Numbered from the stretch's first letter, positions 16,980-25,761 are shown. The stretch: 64,000 bases of DNA from Litchfieldella anticariensis FP35 = DSM 16096 (GCF_000409775.1 NZ_KE332388.1:1023676-1087675), one strand, 5' to 3'. Made by a program: numbers and translations. Notes: generated from the letters alone by a model not told the origin.

Positions 16980-18335
16980 ATGCCCCAACCCGCCGAACCC
17001 GCCCTTTCCGTCAGCGAGCTCAACCGCCGCGCACGCCTGTTGCTAGAGCGCGACTTCGGTCAGTGCTGGGTAGAGGGAGAGCTGTCGGGGGTATCGCGGC
17101 CGGCCTCGGGGCATGTCTATTTCACCTTGAAGGACGACCGCGCCCAGTTGCGCTGTGCCTTGTTCCGCAATCGCGCGCGCTTCGTGGCCACGCCACTCAA
17201 GGATGGCGACCGGGTGCGGCTGCTCGGCAAGCTGTCGATCTTCGAGCCACGCGGCGATTACCAGTTGATCGTCGATGCGGTGCAACCGGCTGGCCAGGGC
17301 GATCTGTTGGTGGCCTTCGAGCAGCTCAAGCAGCGCCTCGCCGCCGAGGGGGTGTTCGCCAATGCCCGCCCCCTACCCTTTCCGCCGCGTCACCTGCTGG
17401 TGATGACCTCGCCCACGGGCGCGGCGATTCGCGATGTACTGGCGGTGCTCACGACGCGTTGGCCACTGTCCCAGGTCAGCGTGATACCGGTGCCGGTGCA
17501 GGGCCGCGAAGCAGCACCAGCGATGATTCGTGCCTTGGCACTGATCAATCGATTCTCTCAAGCAGATGGACGCTTCGATCCCGACCGCGATGTGCTGTTG
17601 ATCACGCGGGGCGGTGGCAGCCTGGAAGACCTGTGGGCCTTCAACGACGAGCACCTGGCACGGGCGATCTTCCATTCTCGCTTGCCGGTGATGTCGGCGG
17701 TGGGCCATGAAGTGGACGTGACACTGGCCGATTTCGCCGCCGACGTGCGCGCCCCCACACCGTCGGCGGCAGCCGAACAACTGGTGCCCGACCAACGCGA
17801 CCTAATGCACCGCCTGAGCCAGCTTGGGGCGCGCCTGCTGCGAGCCCAACGCGGTCGCCTCGATGTCGAGGCTCAACGTCTCGATCACCTTCGCGCACGG
17901 CTGCGACATCCCGGTGAGCGCCTGGTCCAGCAACGCCAGCATCTGAATCAGCTAGAAGGACGGTTACAGCGCGCCATGTACGCCAGCCTGGCGATGAATC
18001 GCCAGCGCCAGCAGCATGCCCGGGCTCGCCTGCGTGCCTTCGACCCTACCCAACAACTGCGTCAGGCTCAGCAGCGCCTGACCTTGGCCCAAGCCAGGCT
18101 TTACACCGCCATGCCGCGTCAGTTGGAGAACCACCGAGCACGACTTTCTTCCGTCGTGAGGGAACTGCAGGCAGTGAGTCCGCTAGCGGTACTGAGCCGT
18201 GGCTACTCCATCCTCGAGGATGACAAGGGACACGTCGTTCGCCGCGCCCAGGATACCCAGCCCGGCCAGGGGCTCACCGCCCGCCTCGGTGAAGGGCGCC
18301 TCAAGCTGGAAGTGAAGCGACGCTTTTCCCGTTGA
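16980..18335 (+). CDS. xseA: Exodeoxyribonuclease VII large subunit
   Basis: 451-residue XseA. The N-terminal OB-fold (about 1-100) contains CWVEGELSGVSRPASGHVYF and FTLKDDRAQLRCALFRNRAR. The catalytic domain follows (LVMTSPTGAAIRDVLAVL, VLLITRGGGSLEDLWAFNDE and SAVGHEVDVTLADFAADVRA), and a long coiled coil (about 270-390) carries the XseB-binding region. The C-terminus has the usual PLAVLSRGYSI motif. It degrades single-stranded DNA in both directions and acts with XseB in repair. It stands alone, with ETF genes upstream and a toxin-antitoxin pair downstream. Confidence 0.95.
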   Translation: MPQPAEPALSVSELNRRARLLLERDFGQCWVEGELSGVSRPASGHVYFTLKDDRAQLRCALFRNRARFVATPLKDGDRVRLLGKLSIFEPRGDYQLIVDAVQPAGQGDLLVAFEQLKQRLAAEGVFANARPLPFPPRHLLVMTSPTGAAIRDVLAVLTTRWPLSQVSVIPVPVQGREAAPAMIRALALINRFSQADGRFDPDRDVLLITRGGGSLEDLWAFNDEHLARAIFHSRLPVMSAVGHEVDVTLADFAADVRAPTPSAAAEQLVPDQRDLMHRLSQLGARLLRAQRGRLDVEAQRLDHLRARLRHPGERLVQQRQHLNQLEGRLQRAMYASLAMNRQRQQHARARLRAFDPTQQLRQAQQRLTLAQARLYTAMPRQLENHRARLSSVVRELQAVSPLAVLSRGYSILEDDKGHVVRRAQDTQPGQGLTARLGEGRLKLEVKRRFSR

Positions 18336-18352
18336 ATAGTTGCTCACCAGAG

Positions 18353-18366
18353 TTACCGTACGGTAA
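18353..18366. promoter_or_regulatory. Perfect 14-bp palindrome upstream of mntA
   Basis: TTACCGTACGGTAA lies 76 bp before the mntA start and 18 bp after the xseA stop. It is a good candidate operator for autoregulation of the toxin-antitoxin operon; the binding protein is unknown. Confidence 0.45.
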
Positions 18367-18441
18367 TTCGAGGATGTCTTTCTTTCCCCTCGCGCACGGG
18401 GAGCGCCATAATGGCAAGTACCTCAGCATAAGAGCGCACTG

Positions 18442-18840
18442 ATGCCGAAAGACCCCACTCTACAACGCCTCGTCGACCTGGCCAGGCAGCGCAACGACCT
18501 AGCCGCGTTGTGGTTGTATGGTTCACGTGCCAGAGAGAGCCACCATGCCGGAAGCGACTACGATTTGGCTGTCGTTTTTACCGACTGGCTGGAACCTGCA
18601 CTTGATCGAAGGCTTCGCCCCGAATTATTAGCCCTGGAATGGCAGCAAGCGTTGGGATTGCCTGAAGGTCGGCTGAGTGTCGTCGATTTGGCCATTGCGC
18701 CCATTCCACTGGCCTGGACAGTGGTTAGCGAAGGCCGCCGGCTGCTGGATTTGCATCCACAACTACGCATGCAGCAGGAAACCCGTATCATGTCACGATG
18801 GGAACTGGACTATCTGCATCAACGGAAACGGCATGGCTGA
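18442..18840 (+). CDS. mntA: MntA-type nucleotidyltransferase antitoxin
   Basis: 132-residue minimal nucleotidyltransferase. The motif GS-x10-DxD is exact: GSRARESHHAGSDYD at residues about 27-41. MntA antitoxins transfer AMP groups to a conserved tyrosine of the HepT toxin and so silence it (family knowledge). It overlaps hepT by 8 bp, which ties translation of the two. The upstream 14-bp palindrome may be its operator. Confidence 0.85.
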   Translation: MPKDPTLQRLVDLARQRNDLAALWLYGSRARESHHAGSDYDLAVVFTDWLEPALDRRLRPELLALEWQQALGLPEGRLSVVDLAIAPIPLAWTVVSEGRRLLDLHPQLRMQQETRIMSRWELDYLHQRKRHG

Positions 18841-19276
18841 AACACATCCCGGCACGGCTTACCTCGATGCTCTGGACAACCACTTGAACGAGTGCCAGAC
18901 CGACATCGAAATCCTGCGCGACATTTTAAAGCAGCGCCCATGGTCACGCCTGGAACAGCATGCCGCGGAGAGAACGCTTCAAGTTCTTATCGAAAGCTGC
19001 ATTGGAGTTGCCAAGCACTGGGCAAGACAGGAAACGGGCCATACCAGCAGCGAAGCCATGGCGGCTTTTCAGCGCTTGATGGATAAGGGGGTCATCGATG
19101 CGAATACGCCCTGGCGTAAGATCATCGGGCTTCGAAACGTGCTGGTGCACGATTACCTGGAGGTCGACAATGAAATCGTGCGTGACGTCATCGAGCAGGA
19201 TCACTATCAGGAGCTGCTGAGTTTCGCACGTGACGCCATGCTTGCTCTACGTCAGTTGTCGTCGACACCACCATAA
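18833..19276 (+). CDS. hepT: HepT-type HEPN ribonuclease toxin
   Basis: 147-residue HEPN/DUF86 protein. The RNase signature R-x4-H-x-Y is present as RNVLVHDY (about residues 102-109), where the tyrosine is the residue AMPylated by MntA. The ATG at 18833 overlaps the mntA stop; longer in-frame starts would run through mntA. The order antitoxin then toxin and the overlap are normal for HepT-MntA modules, which may serve in phage defence or plasmid/chromosome stabilisation. Both active-site motifs are intact, so the module is probably functional. Confidence 0.85.
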   Translation: MAETHPGTAYLDALDNHLNECQTDIEILRDILKQRPWSRLEQHAAERTLQVLIESCIGVAKHWARQETGHTSSEAMAAFQRLMDKGVIDANTPWRKIIGLRNVLVHDYLEVDNEIVRDVIEQDHYQELLSFARDAMLALRQLSSTPP

Positions 19277-19290
19277 ACCTGAAACTCCAC

Positions 19291-19956
19291 CTATTTGTCG
19301 ATATTTTCCCTTTCCTGGACGTTGCCTTCCGGCTCATAGCCATGTCGGGCGTGGAAGCGTCGCAGCTCACGTGGTGGCGGCGCCTGCCCGGTGAAGATCT
19401 CGACATAGGCGGGAATGCGCCGCATGCGAACTTCGAGAGCTTCCTGGGTCTTCATCGAGATATAGCCGATCTGGGTGAGGTAGATGGTGCGGCCTCGCAC
19501 GTTGGCCGCCAGCGCTTCGTATCCGTGTTGCACGAACATCCGTGTCAGCGCCTCGATGCGCGCCTCGTCCGCGACATCGATCTCTCTGGACACCTCGCTC
19601 GACTGCAGCGCCCAGCTGCGCATCGCGAATTCCAACTGAGAATCGAACAGTTCGGAATTCAGCCAGCAGTCGAAGACGTTGAGAATCGCTTCGACGATGC
19701 TCTCGGCATAGGCTTCGGTCTGCTGCACCAAGCCTTGGGTATTCTTCTCGCGCCAACGTTCGATCAAGGCATCCAACAGCGCCTCGCGGTCCTTGAAGAA
19801 CCAGTAGAAGCTGGTGCGTGACAGATTGAGTCGCTTGGCCAGCGGCAGAATCCGCACGCTGTCCACGCCAGACTCGAGCAGCAGCTCGAAGGCTGCATTG
19901 AGCCAAGCTTCGCGAGAGCCCTTCCATTTGGAGTTGTGATTATCGGCAGGTTGCAT
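19291..19956 (-). CDS. TetR-family regulator
   Basis: 221-residue regulator. The N-terminal TetR helix-turn-helix is at about residues 15-62 (GVDSVRILPLAKRLNLSRTS then FYWFFKDREALLDALIERW); the rest is a helical ligand-binding domain (about 75-200). A palindrome matching one in the flavoprotein/proC promoter (14230-14245) lies 64 bp upstream, pointing to autoregulation and control of that demethylase region 5 kb away. The gene is convergent with hepT. The ligand is unknown; an N-methylated compound is a reasonable guess. Confidence 0.85.
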   Translation of the reverse strand: MQPADNHNSKWKGSREAWLNAAFELLLESGVDSVRILPLAKRLNLSRTSFYWFFKDREALLDALIERWREKNTQGLVQQTEAYAESIVEAILNVFDCWLNSELFDSQLEFAMRSWALQSSEVSREIDVADEARIEALTRMFVQHGYEALAANVRGRTIYLTQIGYISMKTQEALEVRMRRIPAYVEIFTGQAPPPRELRRFHARHGYEPEGNVQERENIDK

Positions 19957-20019
19957 TGAGACGGTTTCTCTGGCCAGGGAATGCAGCGCGGCAGGGAAAG
20001 CGCTGGCTAAAGAACGCAG

Positions 20020-20035
20020 CGTACACTAGTGTACA
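20020..20035. promoter_or_regulatory. Candidate TetR operator upstream of tetR
   Basis: CGTACACTAGTGTACA contains the perfect 14-bp palindrome GTACACTAGTGTAC; an extra half-site TGTACAC follows at 20041-20047. It matches the TGTACAC-NN-GTGTACA pattern found at 14230-14245. Confidence 0.6.
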
Positions 20036-20170
20036 TTATATGTACACGAAAGCGAAAAGCCTTCATTCCATGCCCCTTCCATACCGCATCGACAGTGCAG
20101 TATCGGCCAGGGATACTCACACGCCGCGATCCACGACGCCTTGCAATTGGTAAGGGAGCTGTAAGCAGTC

Positions 20171-21550
20171 TTACGTCGAGAGGTTCACCGCCTGACCCAT
20201 GGGGGCCTCGCCACCAGGCTTGAAGGCACTGGGTTCGAGCTCATGCCGGGCCAGCAACTTGTAGAAATCGGTACGATTGCGTCCGGCGATACGTGCCGCC
20301 TGCGTCACGTTGCCTTCGGTGATCTTGAGTACCTTGATCAGGTAGCTACGCTCGAAACTGGCGCGTGCCTCGTTGAACGACGGCAGTGCGTTCTCCTCGG
20401 CAGTCAGCGCCTGGGCGACCAATGCTTCGGGGATGATCGGTGAACTGGTCAGCGCCACACACTGCTCCACCACGTTGACCAGTTGGCGAACGTTGCCCGG
20501 CCACGCTGAGGAGGCCAGCAGATTGAGTGCTTCCGGGGAGAACCCCTTGACGAAGGGTTTGTGGCGCTCAGCTGCTTGACCGACCAAATACTTGGCCAGC
20601 AATGGCACATCCTCAGCGCGCTCCTTTAGTGCAGGCAACTTCAGATTGACCACATTGAGCCGGTAGTAGAGATCCTCGCGGAAATCGCCCTCACGCATGG
20701 CGCGGTCGAGGTCACGGTGGGTAGCCGAGATGATACGTACGTCGATGGGTACCGTGACGGTTGACCCCAACGGGCGAATCTGGCGTTCCTGAAGGGCACG
20801 CAACAGTTTGACCTGCAGGGTGAGTGGCATGTCGCCAATCTCATCGAGGAACAGACTGCCACCGTCGGCAGCCTGGAACAGCCCCTGGTGCTGACTGATT
20901 GCACCGGTGAAGGCACCCTTGGCATGACCGAACAGTTCGCTTTCGAGCAGTTGTTCCGGTAGGGCACCACAGTTGATGGCTACGAATGGCTTGGCAGCAC
21001 GGGAACTGGCACTGTGGATGGCCTTGGCCAGAAGCTCCTTGCCCGATCCCGAGGGGCCGGTGACCAACACACTGACATCCGAGGCGGCGACCATGCGTGC
21101 CTGTTCGAGGATGCGTTCCATCTGAGGGCTGCGAGTGATGATGTTCGCACGCCAATCGCTGTCGGCATCCCCCGCCCCCGGCGCTTGGCTCATCGCTTCG
21201 TCGATCGCCTCGAACAATTCGTCGCGGTCGACCGGCTTGGTCAGGAAGCTGAAAACCCCCTGACGGGTCGCACTCACGGCATCGGGAATCGAACCATGGG
21301 CGGTGAGAATGATGACAGGAAGACCAGGGGCACGGCGCTGTATCTCTTGAAATAGCGCCATGCCATCCATTTCGTCCATGCGCAGGTCCGACAGAACCAA
21401 GTCGGGACGCACCTGTCCCAGGCATTCCAGTGCCTGGCGGCCACTCTCGGCGGTGGTGACGCGAAAGCCCCGGCTCTCCAGGCGCATGCCCAACAATTTC
21501 AACAGGCTGGCATCATCATCTACCAGCAGAATATGGGCGGCTTGCTTCAC
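20171..21550 (-). CDS. glrR: GlrR/QseF-type sigma-54-dependent response regulator
   Basis: 459-residue NtrC-family activator. The receiver domain (about 5-120) has VDDD and the phosphoacceptor in [15 protein letters not shown]. The AAA+ domain has Walker A GPSGSGKE and the sigma-54 contact loop GAFTGA, and the C-terminal HTH is [20 protein letters not shown]. The GTG at 21550 with GGAG upstream was chosen because a start at 21607 would overlap qseG. The order glrK-qseG-glrR is the enterobacterial arrangement. In E. coli GlrR activates the sRNA gene glmY, located upstream of glrK; a sigma-54-type promoter is present at the same place here. Confidence 0.92.
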   Translation of the reverse strand: MKQAAHILLVDDDASLLKLLGMRLESRGFRVTTAESGRQALECLGQVRPDLVLSDLRMDEMDGMALFQEIQRRAPGLPVIILTAHGSIPDAVSATRQGVFSFLTKPVDRDELFEAIDEAMSQAPGAGDADSDWRANIITRSPQMERILEQARMVAASDVSVLVTGPSGSGKELLAKAIHSASSRAAKPFVAINCGALPEQLLESELFGHAKGAFTGAISQHQGLFQAADGGSLFLDEIGDMPLTLQVKLLRALQERQIRPLGSTVTVPIDVRIISATHRDLDRAMREGDFREDLYYRLNVVNLKLPALKERAEDVPLLAKYLVGQAAERHKPFVKGFSPEALNLLASSAWPGNVRQLVNVVEQCVALTSSPIIPEALVAQALTAEENALPSFNEARASFERSYLIKVLKITEGNVTQAARIAGRNRTDFYKLLARHELEPSAFKPGGEAPMGQAVNLST

Positions 21551-21569
21551 GTTCCAACTCCAACGTTGC

Positions 21570-22103
21570 TCAGGGTGATTGCTGGCGCAAATTGATACTT
21601 TGCTCAATGGCGGTCAATGCCTCGAGTTTGTCGGCCAGCTCCTTGTTTTCCGCGGCCAGTGCCTGGCGCTCCGCCTCGCTACCGGCGATCTTCTCGCCCA
21701 TTGCCCGCCGGCCTTCCAGCTCATTGAGCCAGTAACTCAGCAAGGGCTGTAGGTCGCTGGGCGCCGTATGCAGATCGGCTCGCAGAATTTCCGCGGCCTG
21801 GTCCCACTGGCTTTCAGTGCCCCATGACAGCGCCACTGCCCGTGCCAAACGCGATCGACTGTCTTCGCGCTGAAGCCTCTCGAGCGTGCTTTCACGCCAC
21901 TCTCGATCCCCACGCTGCGAAGCCAGACCAAAGTCCACCCAGGCATCGAGCAGGCAGTGGCTTTCCTTCAGGGTAGGTATGGCTTCATCACACGTCGTTT
22001 CTTCCCCCTCTTCTTGTCCTGCTGTATAGGGTGTCGGGGGAAACCCTTGACAGCCTGTCAGTAAAACCATCGCCAAAAGGCCCATCGGAATACGATAATG
22101 CAT
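21570..22103 (-). CDS. qseG: QseG-like outer-membrane lipoprotein
   Basis: 177-residue lipoprotein with signal sequence and lipobox LLTGC (cysteine at about residue 18). The middle is TPR-like and helical (about 45-135), and the end is a coiled coil (AERQALAAENKELADKLEAL). It lies 6 bp after glrK and 19 bp before glrR. In E. coli QseG interacts with the GlrK/QseE kinase and stimulates its activity. Primary sequence conservation is weak; the call rests on operon position, lipobox and coiled coil. Confidence 0.8.
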   Translation of the reverse strand: MHYRIPMGLLAMVLLTGCQGFPPTPYTAGQEEGEETTCDEAIPTLKESHCLLDAWVDFGLASQRGDREWRESTLERLQREDSRSRLARAVALSWGTESQWDQAAEILRADLHTAPSDLQPLLSYWLNELEGRRAMGEKIAGSEAERQALAAENKELADKLEALTAIEQSINLRQQSP

Positions 22104-22109
22104 AGGGCA

Positions 22110-23609
22110 TCAATTCCTTGCGTTGACGCTCTCGTCTATCGTTAGCGATAGCGTCTTATTCGTGTCATCTGCCTTGAGACGCGGCGGGTGCCAAGGAAGA
22201 GTCAAGCGGAAACATACCGGTAGGGGGTCGTCATCGACCAATTCCAGACGTCCATGTTGGGAACGCGCGCAATCGGCCGCCACCGATAATCCGATACCGG
22301 AACCCTTGAGAGGCCCACGGCGCTGAGCCCGCCCTTGATAGAAGGCTTCGAACAACCGTGGCCGGTCCTCCTGGCGAATTGGCTCTCCACTATTGGCTAC
22401 CTCGAGTATCAACGAAGTGCCATAGCGTTGTCCGCGTATTTCCAGTTCTCCGCCATCTTCACCATAGGCAATGGCATTAGACAGTAGATTATCCAGAATG
22501 CGCCCGGTCGAGGTGCGGTCGGCTTGCCATTCCAGCGGCCCATCAAACCAGCTCACCCGCATCCCCTTGTGTTCAAGCGCCAACTGATGCTTGGCCAGCA
22601 TCTCCTTGACCACCGTGGCGACATCAAAACGCTCCACCGCTACGCCACGCTGGTGCTGAAGTAAATTGTAGTCCAGCAACTGTTCGATCAGTCTTTGCAG
22701 TTCCTCTCCACTGGCATCGATCAGTTCGACGATCTCGTGCTGGTGTGTCGTCAGTTCGCCCGCCACTCCATCTTTCAACAAGGCTGTGCCTTCCCGCACA
22801 CTGGCCAGCGGCGTTTTCAACTCATGTGACATGTGACGCAGGAATTGCTGTTTCTGCGCTTCGAGTTCGGACAAACGCGACGACAACCAGTCCAGACGAT
22901 CCCCCAGGCTAACCAGTTCCGCTGGCCCCTGAATAAGCGGTTGGGATGTGGTTTTCGCTGCGCTACCCAAGCTCAGGATGCGATGTTCGAGCTGGCGGAT
23001 GGGACGGATGATCAGCCAGGTGAAAAGCAGCATCAGCGCCAGACTGGCCGAGACCAGCGCCGCGGTCTGCAGCCACAAGCGGGTTTGCACCTCGCTGGCT
23101 CGTTCGCGAATACCGTCGATCCGAGTATCGATCTGACGATTGGTGGCCACTCGCATGGCATCGGTATGCGCGGAGAAGGCGGCGAAGATAGGCAACTGCG
23201 CGCGAAATTCCTCGAGTGGCAGCTCGGGCAGGGTCTTGAGTTCCTCGAGTTGCTCACTCAGCGCCAAGACATTGGGATCATCAGGCAGCAGAAGACGCTG
23301 CTGCGCCAAGAGTTCGCCGAACTCGTTGGCACGCTCCAAGTAGATGTCGAGCAAGTCTTCCTGCTCGACCACGGCATATTGCCGGGCGCTACGCTCCATC
23401 TCCAGCGCAAGGGAAGACAATGCGCGGGCGCGACGGGTTTCTTCCATCGCCTGCCGGGCACTGACATCGGCCAGGCGCGTCAACTCGGAGAGCGCCTGAC
23501 CAGCCTGAAACATCAATACACCAAGCGGCAACATGACGACGATGAACGCCAACAACACCAGTTGCAGCAAGGATCGCGGGCGCCAGCGGCGCGAGACCTG
23601 AGTGGTCAT
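22110..23609 (-). CDS. glrK: GlrK/QseE-type sensor histidine kinase
   Basis: About 499-residue membrane kinase. Helices at about 15-35 and 170-190 flank a helical periplasmic domain; HAMP and dimerisation regions follow, with H-box FLRHMSHELKTPLASVREGT. The ATPase domain has a G-box in LKGSGIGLSVAADCARSQHG. The ATG at 23609 gives the family N-terminus (RRWRPRSLLQLVLLAF); an in-frame ATG at 23648 is possible. It phosphorylates GlrR. Its upstream gap contains a terminator and a sigma-54 promoter on the same strand, so it is probably expressed from its own promoter or by read-through. Confidence 0.92.
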   Translation of the reverse strand: MTTQVSRRWRPRSLLQLVLLAFIVVMLPLGVLMFQAGQALSELTRLADVSARQAMEETRRARALSSLALEMERSARQYAVVEQEDLLDIYLERANEFGELLAQQRLLLPDDPNVLALSEQLEELKTLPELPLEEFRAQLPIFAAFSAHTDAMRVATNRQIDTRIDGIRERASEVQTRLWLQTAALVSASLALMLLFTWLIIRPIRQLEHRILSLGSAAKTTSQPLIQGPAELVSLGDRLDWLSSRLSELEAQKQQFLRHMSHELKTPLASVREGTALLKDGVAGELTTHQHEIVELIDASGEELQRLIEQLLDYNLLQHQRGVAVERFDVATVVKEMLAKHQLALEHKGMRVSWFDGPLEWQADRTSTGRILDNLLSNAIAYGEDGGELEIRGQRYGTSLILEVANSGEPIRQEDRPRLFEAFYQGRAQRRGPLKGSGIGLSVAADCARSQHGRLELVDDDPLPVCFRLTLPWHPPRLKADDTNKTLSLTIDESVNARN

Positions 23610-23727
23610 GACCAGTGTTCTATGCAGTAGTGATAGGGGCAAAGTCATGCAATTTACCACTCAAGAATAACAGAGTTGTCTCTCATGCCCGAGTTTTTCC
23701 CTACAGCACAGCCACAAAATCGGCACC

Positions 23728-23755
23728 AAAAAAAGAGGGCCGGCATGGCCGGCCC
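23728..23755 (-). terminator. Intrinsic terminator on minus strand upstream of glrK
   Basis: Perfect 8-bp stem GGGCCGGC / GCCGGCCC with a 3-nt loop. Read on the minus strand it is followed by TC and seven T residues. It must end a leftward transcript starting between here and argA, because argA and glrK are both leftward and argA ends 680 bp away. Confidence 0.8.
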
Positions 23756-24185
23756 AAGGTACGCAGGGAACTGAAGGGTAAGTGAATACCTAGAACTGTC
23801 TGCCTGACCAGACACTTATCGGCATTCGCTACGGGCCCGAGGCCCCGAAGCCATGTCCATGACGTCATGCCTGCCAGGGGCTGTCATCGACATGCGGGTA
23901 GCAAGCCACCCGGCTTCGTCCTGTGAAGCGTCGTCATGGATCAACGACGGCGCTTCCAAATTCGATCCCCCGAAGGGGAGAGGCATCCTTGCCAGGGCAT
24001 CCTTGCCCTTTTGGTACACTTCCGTGCCTAGTTGGCGGTACCCGTCTCATCGCAACCTAAGTCACACATCGCGTGGAGCAGACGCGGATCGACTCGACTG
24101 GTCAGGTTACACAGGGTGGTGACCTTCCCTGTTGAGTCGACCTGAGAAGTGATTCGAGCCGTTATGAATCGCTTCCCGTTGCTCA
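23728..24185 (-). ncRNA. Candidate sigma-54-driven RNA upstream of glrK (GlmY position)
   Basis: The predicted transcript starts about 12 nt after the -12 GC of the sigma-54-type promoter (near 24185) and ends at the intrinsic terminator, about 455 nt. In E. coli the sRNA gene glmY lies immediately upstream of glrK in the same orientation and is driven by a sigma-54 promoter under GlrR. The position here is the same, but the length differs (about 184 nt in E. coli) and I cannot claim sequence similarity. It could instead encode a small protein (67-codon frame 23816-24019). Confidence 0.4.
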
Positions 24186-24195
24186 CCTTATGTAT

Positions 24196-24211
24196 AGCGA
24201 AGCGCGTGCCA
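24196..24211 (-). promoter_or_regulatory. Sigma-54-type promoter
   Basis: The minus-strand sequence TGGCACGCGCTTCGCT matches TGGCACG-N4-TTGCW with one mismatch and keeps the essential GG-N10-GC spacing. Confidence 0.6.
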
Positions 24212-24319
24212 CCTTTTTACTAAAATCATGAAAAACAATAGCTTATAAATTCACAAAATTGGCACGCGAGTAAAAAGGGGAGTTTTGGAGGGTTAAAACA
24301 TCCTGTAAGAGAGGGGAAA

Positions 24320-24402
24320 CGTCGCCAATCACCAACACACTTTTTGATTAAAAGAAAATAATCAATTAAATTAATAGGTTATTGCGTTGCTATTTGGCGA
24401 CA
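24320..24402. promoter_or_regulatory. Candidate GlrR enhancer sites
   Basis: Two sites resemble the E. coli GlrR consensus TGTC-N10-GACA with two mismatches each: CGTC-N10-AACA (24320-24337) and CGTT-N10-GACA (24385-24402). They share an inverted GTCGCCAA / TTGGCGAC core and flank an AT-rich stretch. They lie about 135-215 bp upstream of the predicted start, a usual enhancer distance. Confidence 0.35.
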
Positions 24403-24438
24403 CCTTTGACTCAGGTGTATATCGTTGGCAACAGTGAT

Positions 24439-25761
24439 CTATACCAACGACTTGATGAGAATCTTCGACTTGCGCGCATGATTGTAGGTATCGCGCTTGA
24501 GTGGCGGCAACGCCTCTATTTCAGCCGAGCGAAAACCATGCTCGAAGAACCAGTGAGTCGTATGAGTGGTCAGCACGAACAGACTGCTCAATCCCTGACG
24601 CCGGGCACGACGCTCGACTTCCGCCAGTAGCAGTTCGCCACGTGCACCACCCCGATAGTCACCGTGCACCGCAACACAGGCCAATTCGCCCATGGTGACA
24701 TCGGTGAAGACATGCAGGGCCGCACAACCAATGACCATCCCATCGCGGTCGATCACCAGGTAGTCGTCGATTTCGTGTTCCAGGCGCTCGCGGGAACGCG
24801 CTACCAGCATGCCACGACGTTCCAAGGGCTCGAGCAATTCGAGCAAGCCGGCGATATCGCTGAGTTCCGCCGGGCGCAGTTGCTCGTAGCGATGCTGGGT
24901 GATCATGGTGCCCACCCCATCGCGAGTGAACAGCTCTCCCAGCAAGGCATCGTGGTCATGCCAGGTAATGAGATGGGTACGTGCCACACCGTGCCGGGCA
25001 GCTGCACAAGCGGCTCCGAGGTGGCGTGCCAGCTCGCTTCCCGGTGCTGCCTGGCGGCGCAGTGGCTCGGCCTCCGAGGGCGTGAGTTGACGTTGCAACG
25101 CCCCGCTTTCGTCATGCAAGCCATCGGCCTCGCCAAGCAGAATCAGTTTGTCGGCAGAAAGCGCCACCGCGGCCTGCTGTGCGACCTCGGAGGCATCGAG
25201 GTCGAACACCTCGCCAGTGCTGGAAAAGCCCAGCGGCGGCAACAGCACCAGAGAGCCCTGCTCCAGCAGCCCTTGAATGGCATTGGCCCGAACCCGGCGG
25301 ACTTCGCCGCTATGATCGAAATCGATGCCTTGTCGCACACCCAGCGGCTTGGCCATCACCAGATTACCGGACACCGCTGTCAGTTCGACCCCATGCAGCG
25401 GGGTGTTGGGAAGCCCCAGTGATAGCCTCGCCTCCAGCCACAGGCGTTGCTCGGCGGCAATCCGCTCGACATGGCTCATGATGGCCGCATCGGCCACCCA
25501 GCGCCCGTCATGACGGGTGGGTTCGATGCCCGCAGCGGACAAGGCTTCGAGCACCTGCGGGCGAATACCGAACACCACCACCAGACGCACGCCAAGGGTG
25601 TGCAGCAACGCCAGATCCTGGATCAACTGCTCGCCTCGTCCCTGCGCCATGGCCTCCCCCTCGATCAGAATCACGAAGGTTCGCCCGCGGTGCGCATTGA
25701 TGTAAGGCGATGAATTACGGAACCAGTCGACGAAAGGAAAGCGAGTTTTCAAGGGCCGCAC
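24439..25761 (-). CDS. argA: Amino-acid N-acetyltransferase (N-acetylglutamate synthase)
   Basis: 440-residue ArgA. The N-terminal amino-acid-kinase-like domain (about 20-285) includes TFVILIEGEAMAQG and the arginine-binding fold. The C-terminal GNAT domain (about 300-435) has the acetyl-CoA loop in HGDYRGGARGELLLAEVERR and ends with the typical LPPLKRDTYNHARKSKILIK. Translation starts with GTG at 25761. It acetylates glutamate as the first step of arginine biosynthesis and is feedback-inhibited by arginine in this family. It stands alone between tandem-repeat DNA and the gap upstream of glrK. Confidence 0.95.
   Translation of the reverse strand: MRPLKTRFPFVDWFRNSSPYINAHRGRTFVILIEGEAMAQGRGEQLIQDLALLHTLGVRLVVVFGIRPQVLEALSAAGIEPTRHDGRWVADAAIMSHVERIAAEQRLWLEARLSLGLPNTPLHGVELTAVSGNLVMAKPLGVRQGIDFDHSGEVRRVRANAIQGLLEQGSLVLLPPLGFSSTGEVFDLDASEVAQQAAVALSADKLILLGEADGLHDESGALQRQLTPSEAEPLRRQAAPGSELARHLGAACAAARHGVARTHLITWHDHDALLGELFTRDGVGTMITQHRYEQLRPAELSDIAGLLELLEPLERRGMLVARSRERLEHEIDDYLVIDRDGMVIGCAALHVFTDVTMGELACVAVHGDYRGGARGELLLAEVERRARRQGLSSLFVLTTHTTHWFFEHGFRSAEIEALPPLKRDTYNHARKSKILIKSLV

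Larger units (their letters stand above)
23661..24438 (-). other. 778-bp gap between glrK and argA holding regulatory and transcript signals
   Basis: No clear protein gene covers this gap. On the minus strand it contains, in order of transcription: AT-rich DNA with two candidate activator sites (24320-24402), a sigma-54-type promoter (24196-24211), about 450 nt of sequence and an intrinsic terminator (23728-23755). A weak GTG-started frame of 67 codons (23816-24019, minus) exists inside the transcript but has no family resemblance. Confidence 0.6.

Noticed and set aside
15722-17023. 433-codon minus-strand frame over etfB/etfA
   Set aside because: Antisense shadow of two well-supported ETF genes.
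24260-24280. Second TTGGCACG motif as a plus-strand sigma-54 promoter
   Set aside because: The -12 element is missing; GG-N10 is followed by AA rather than GC.
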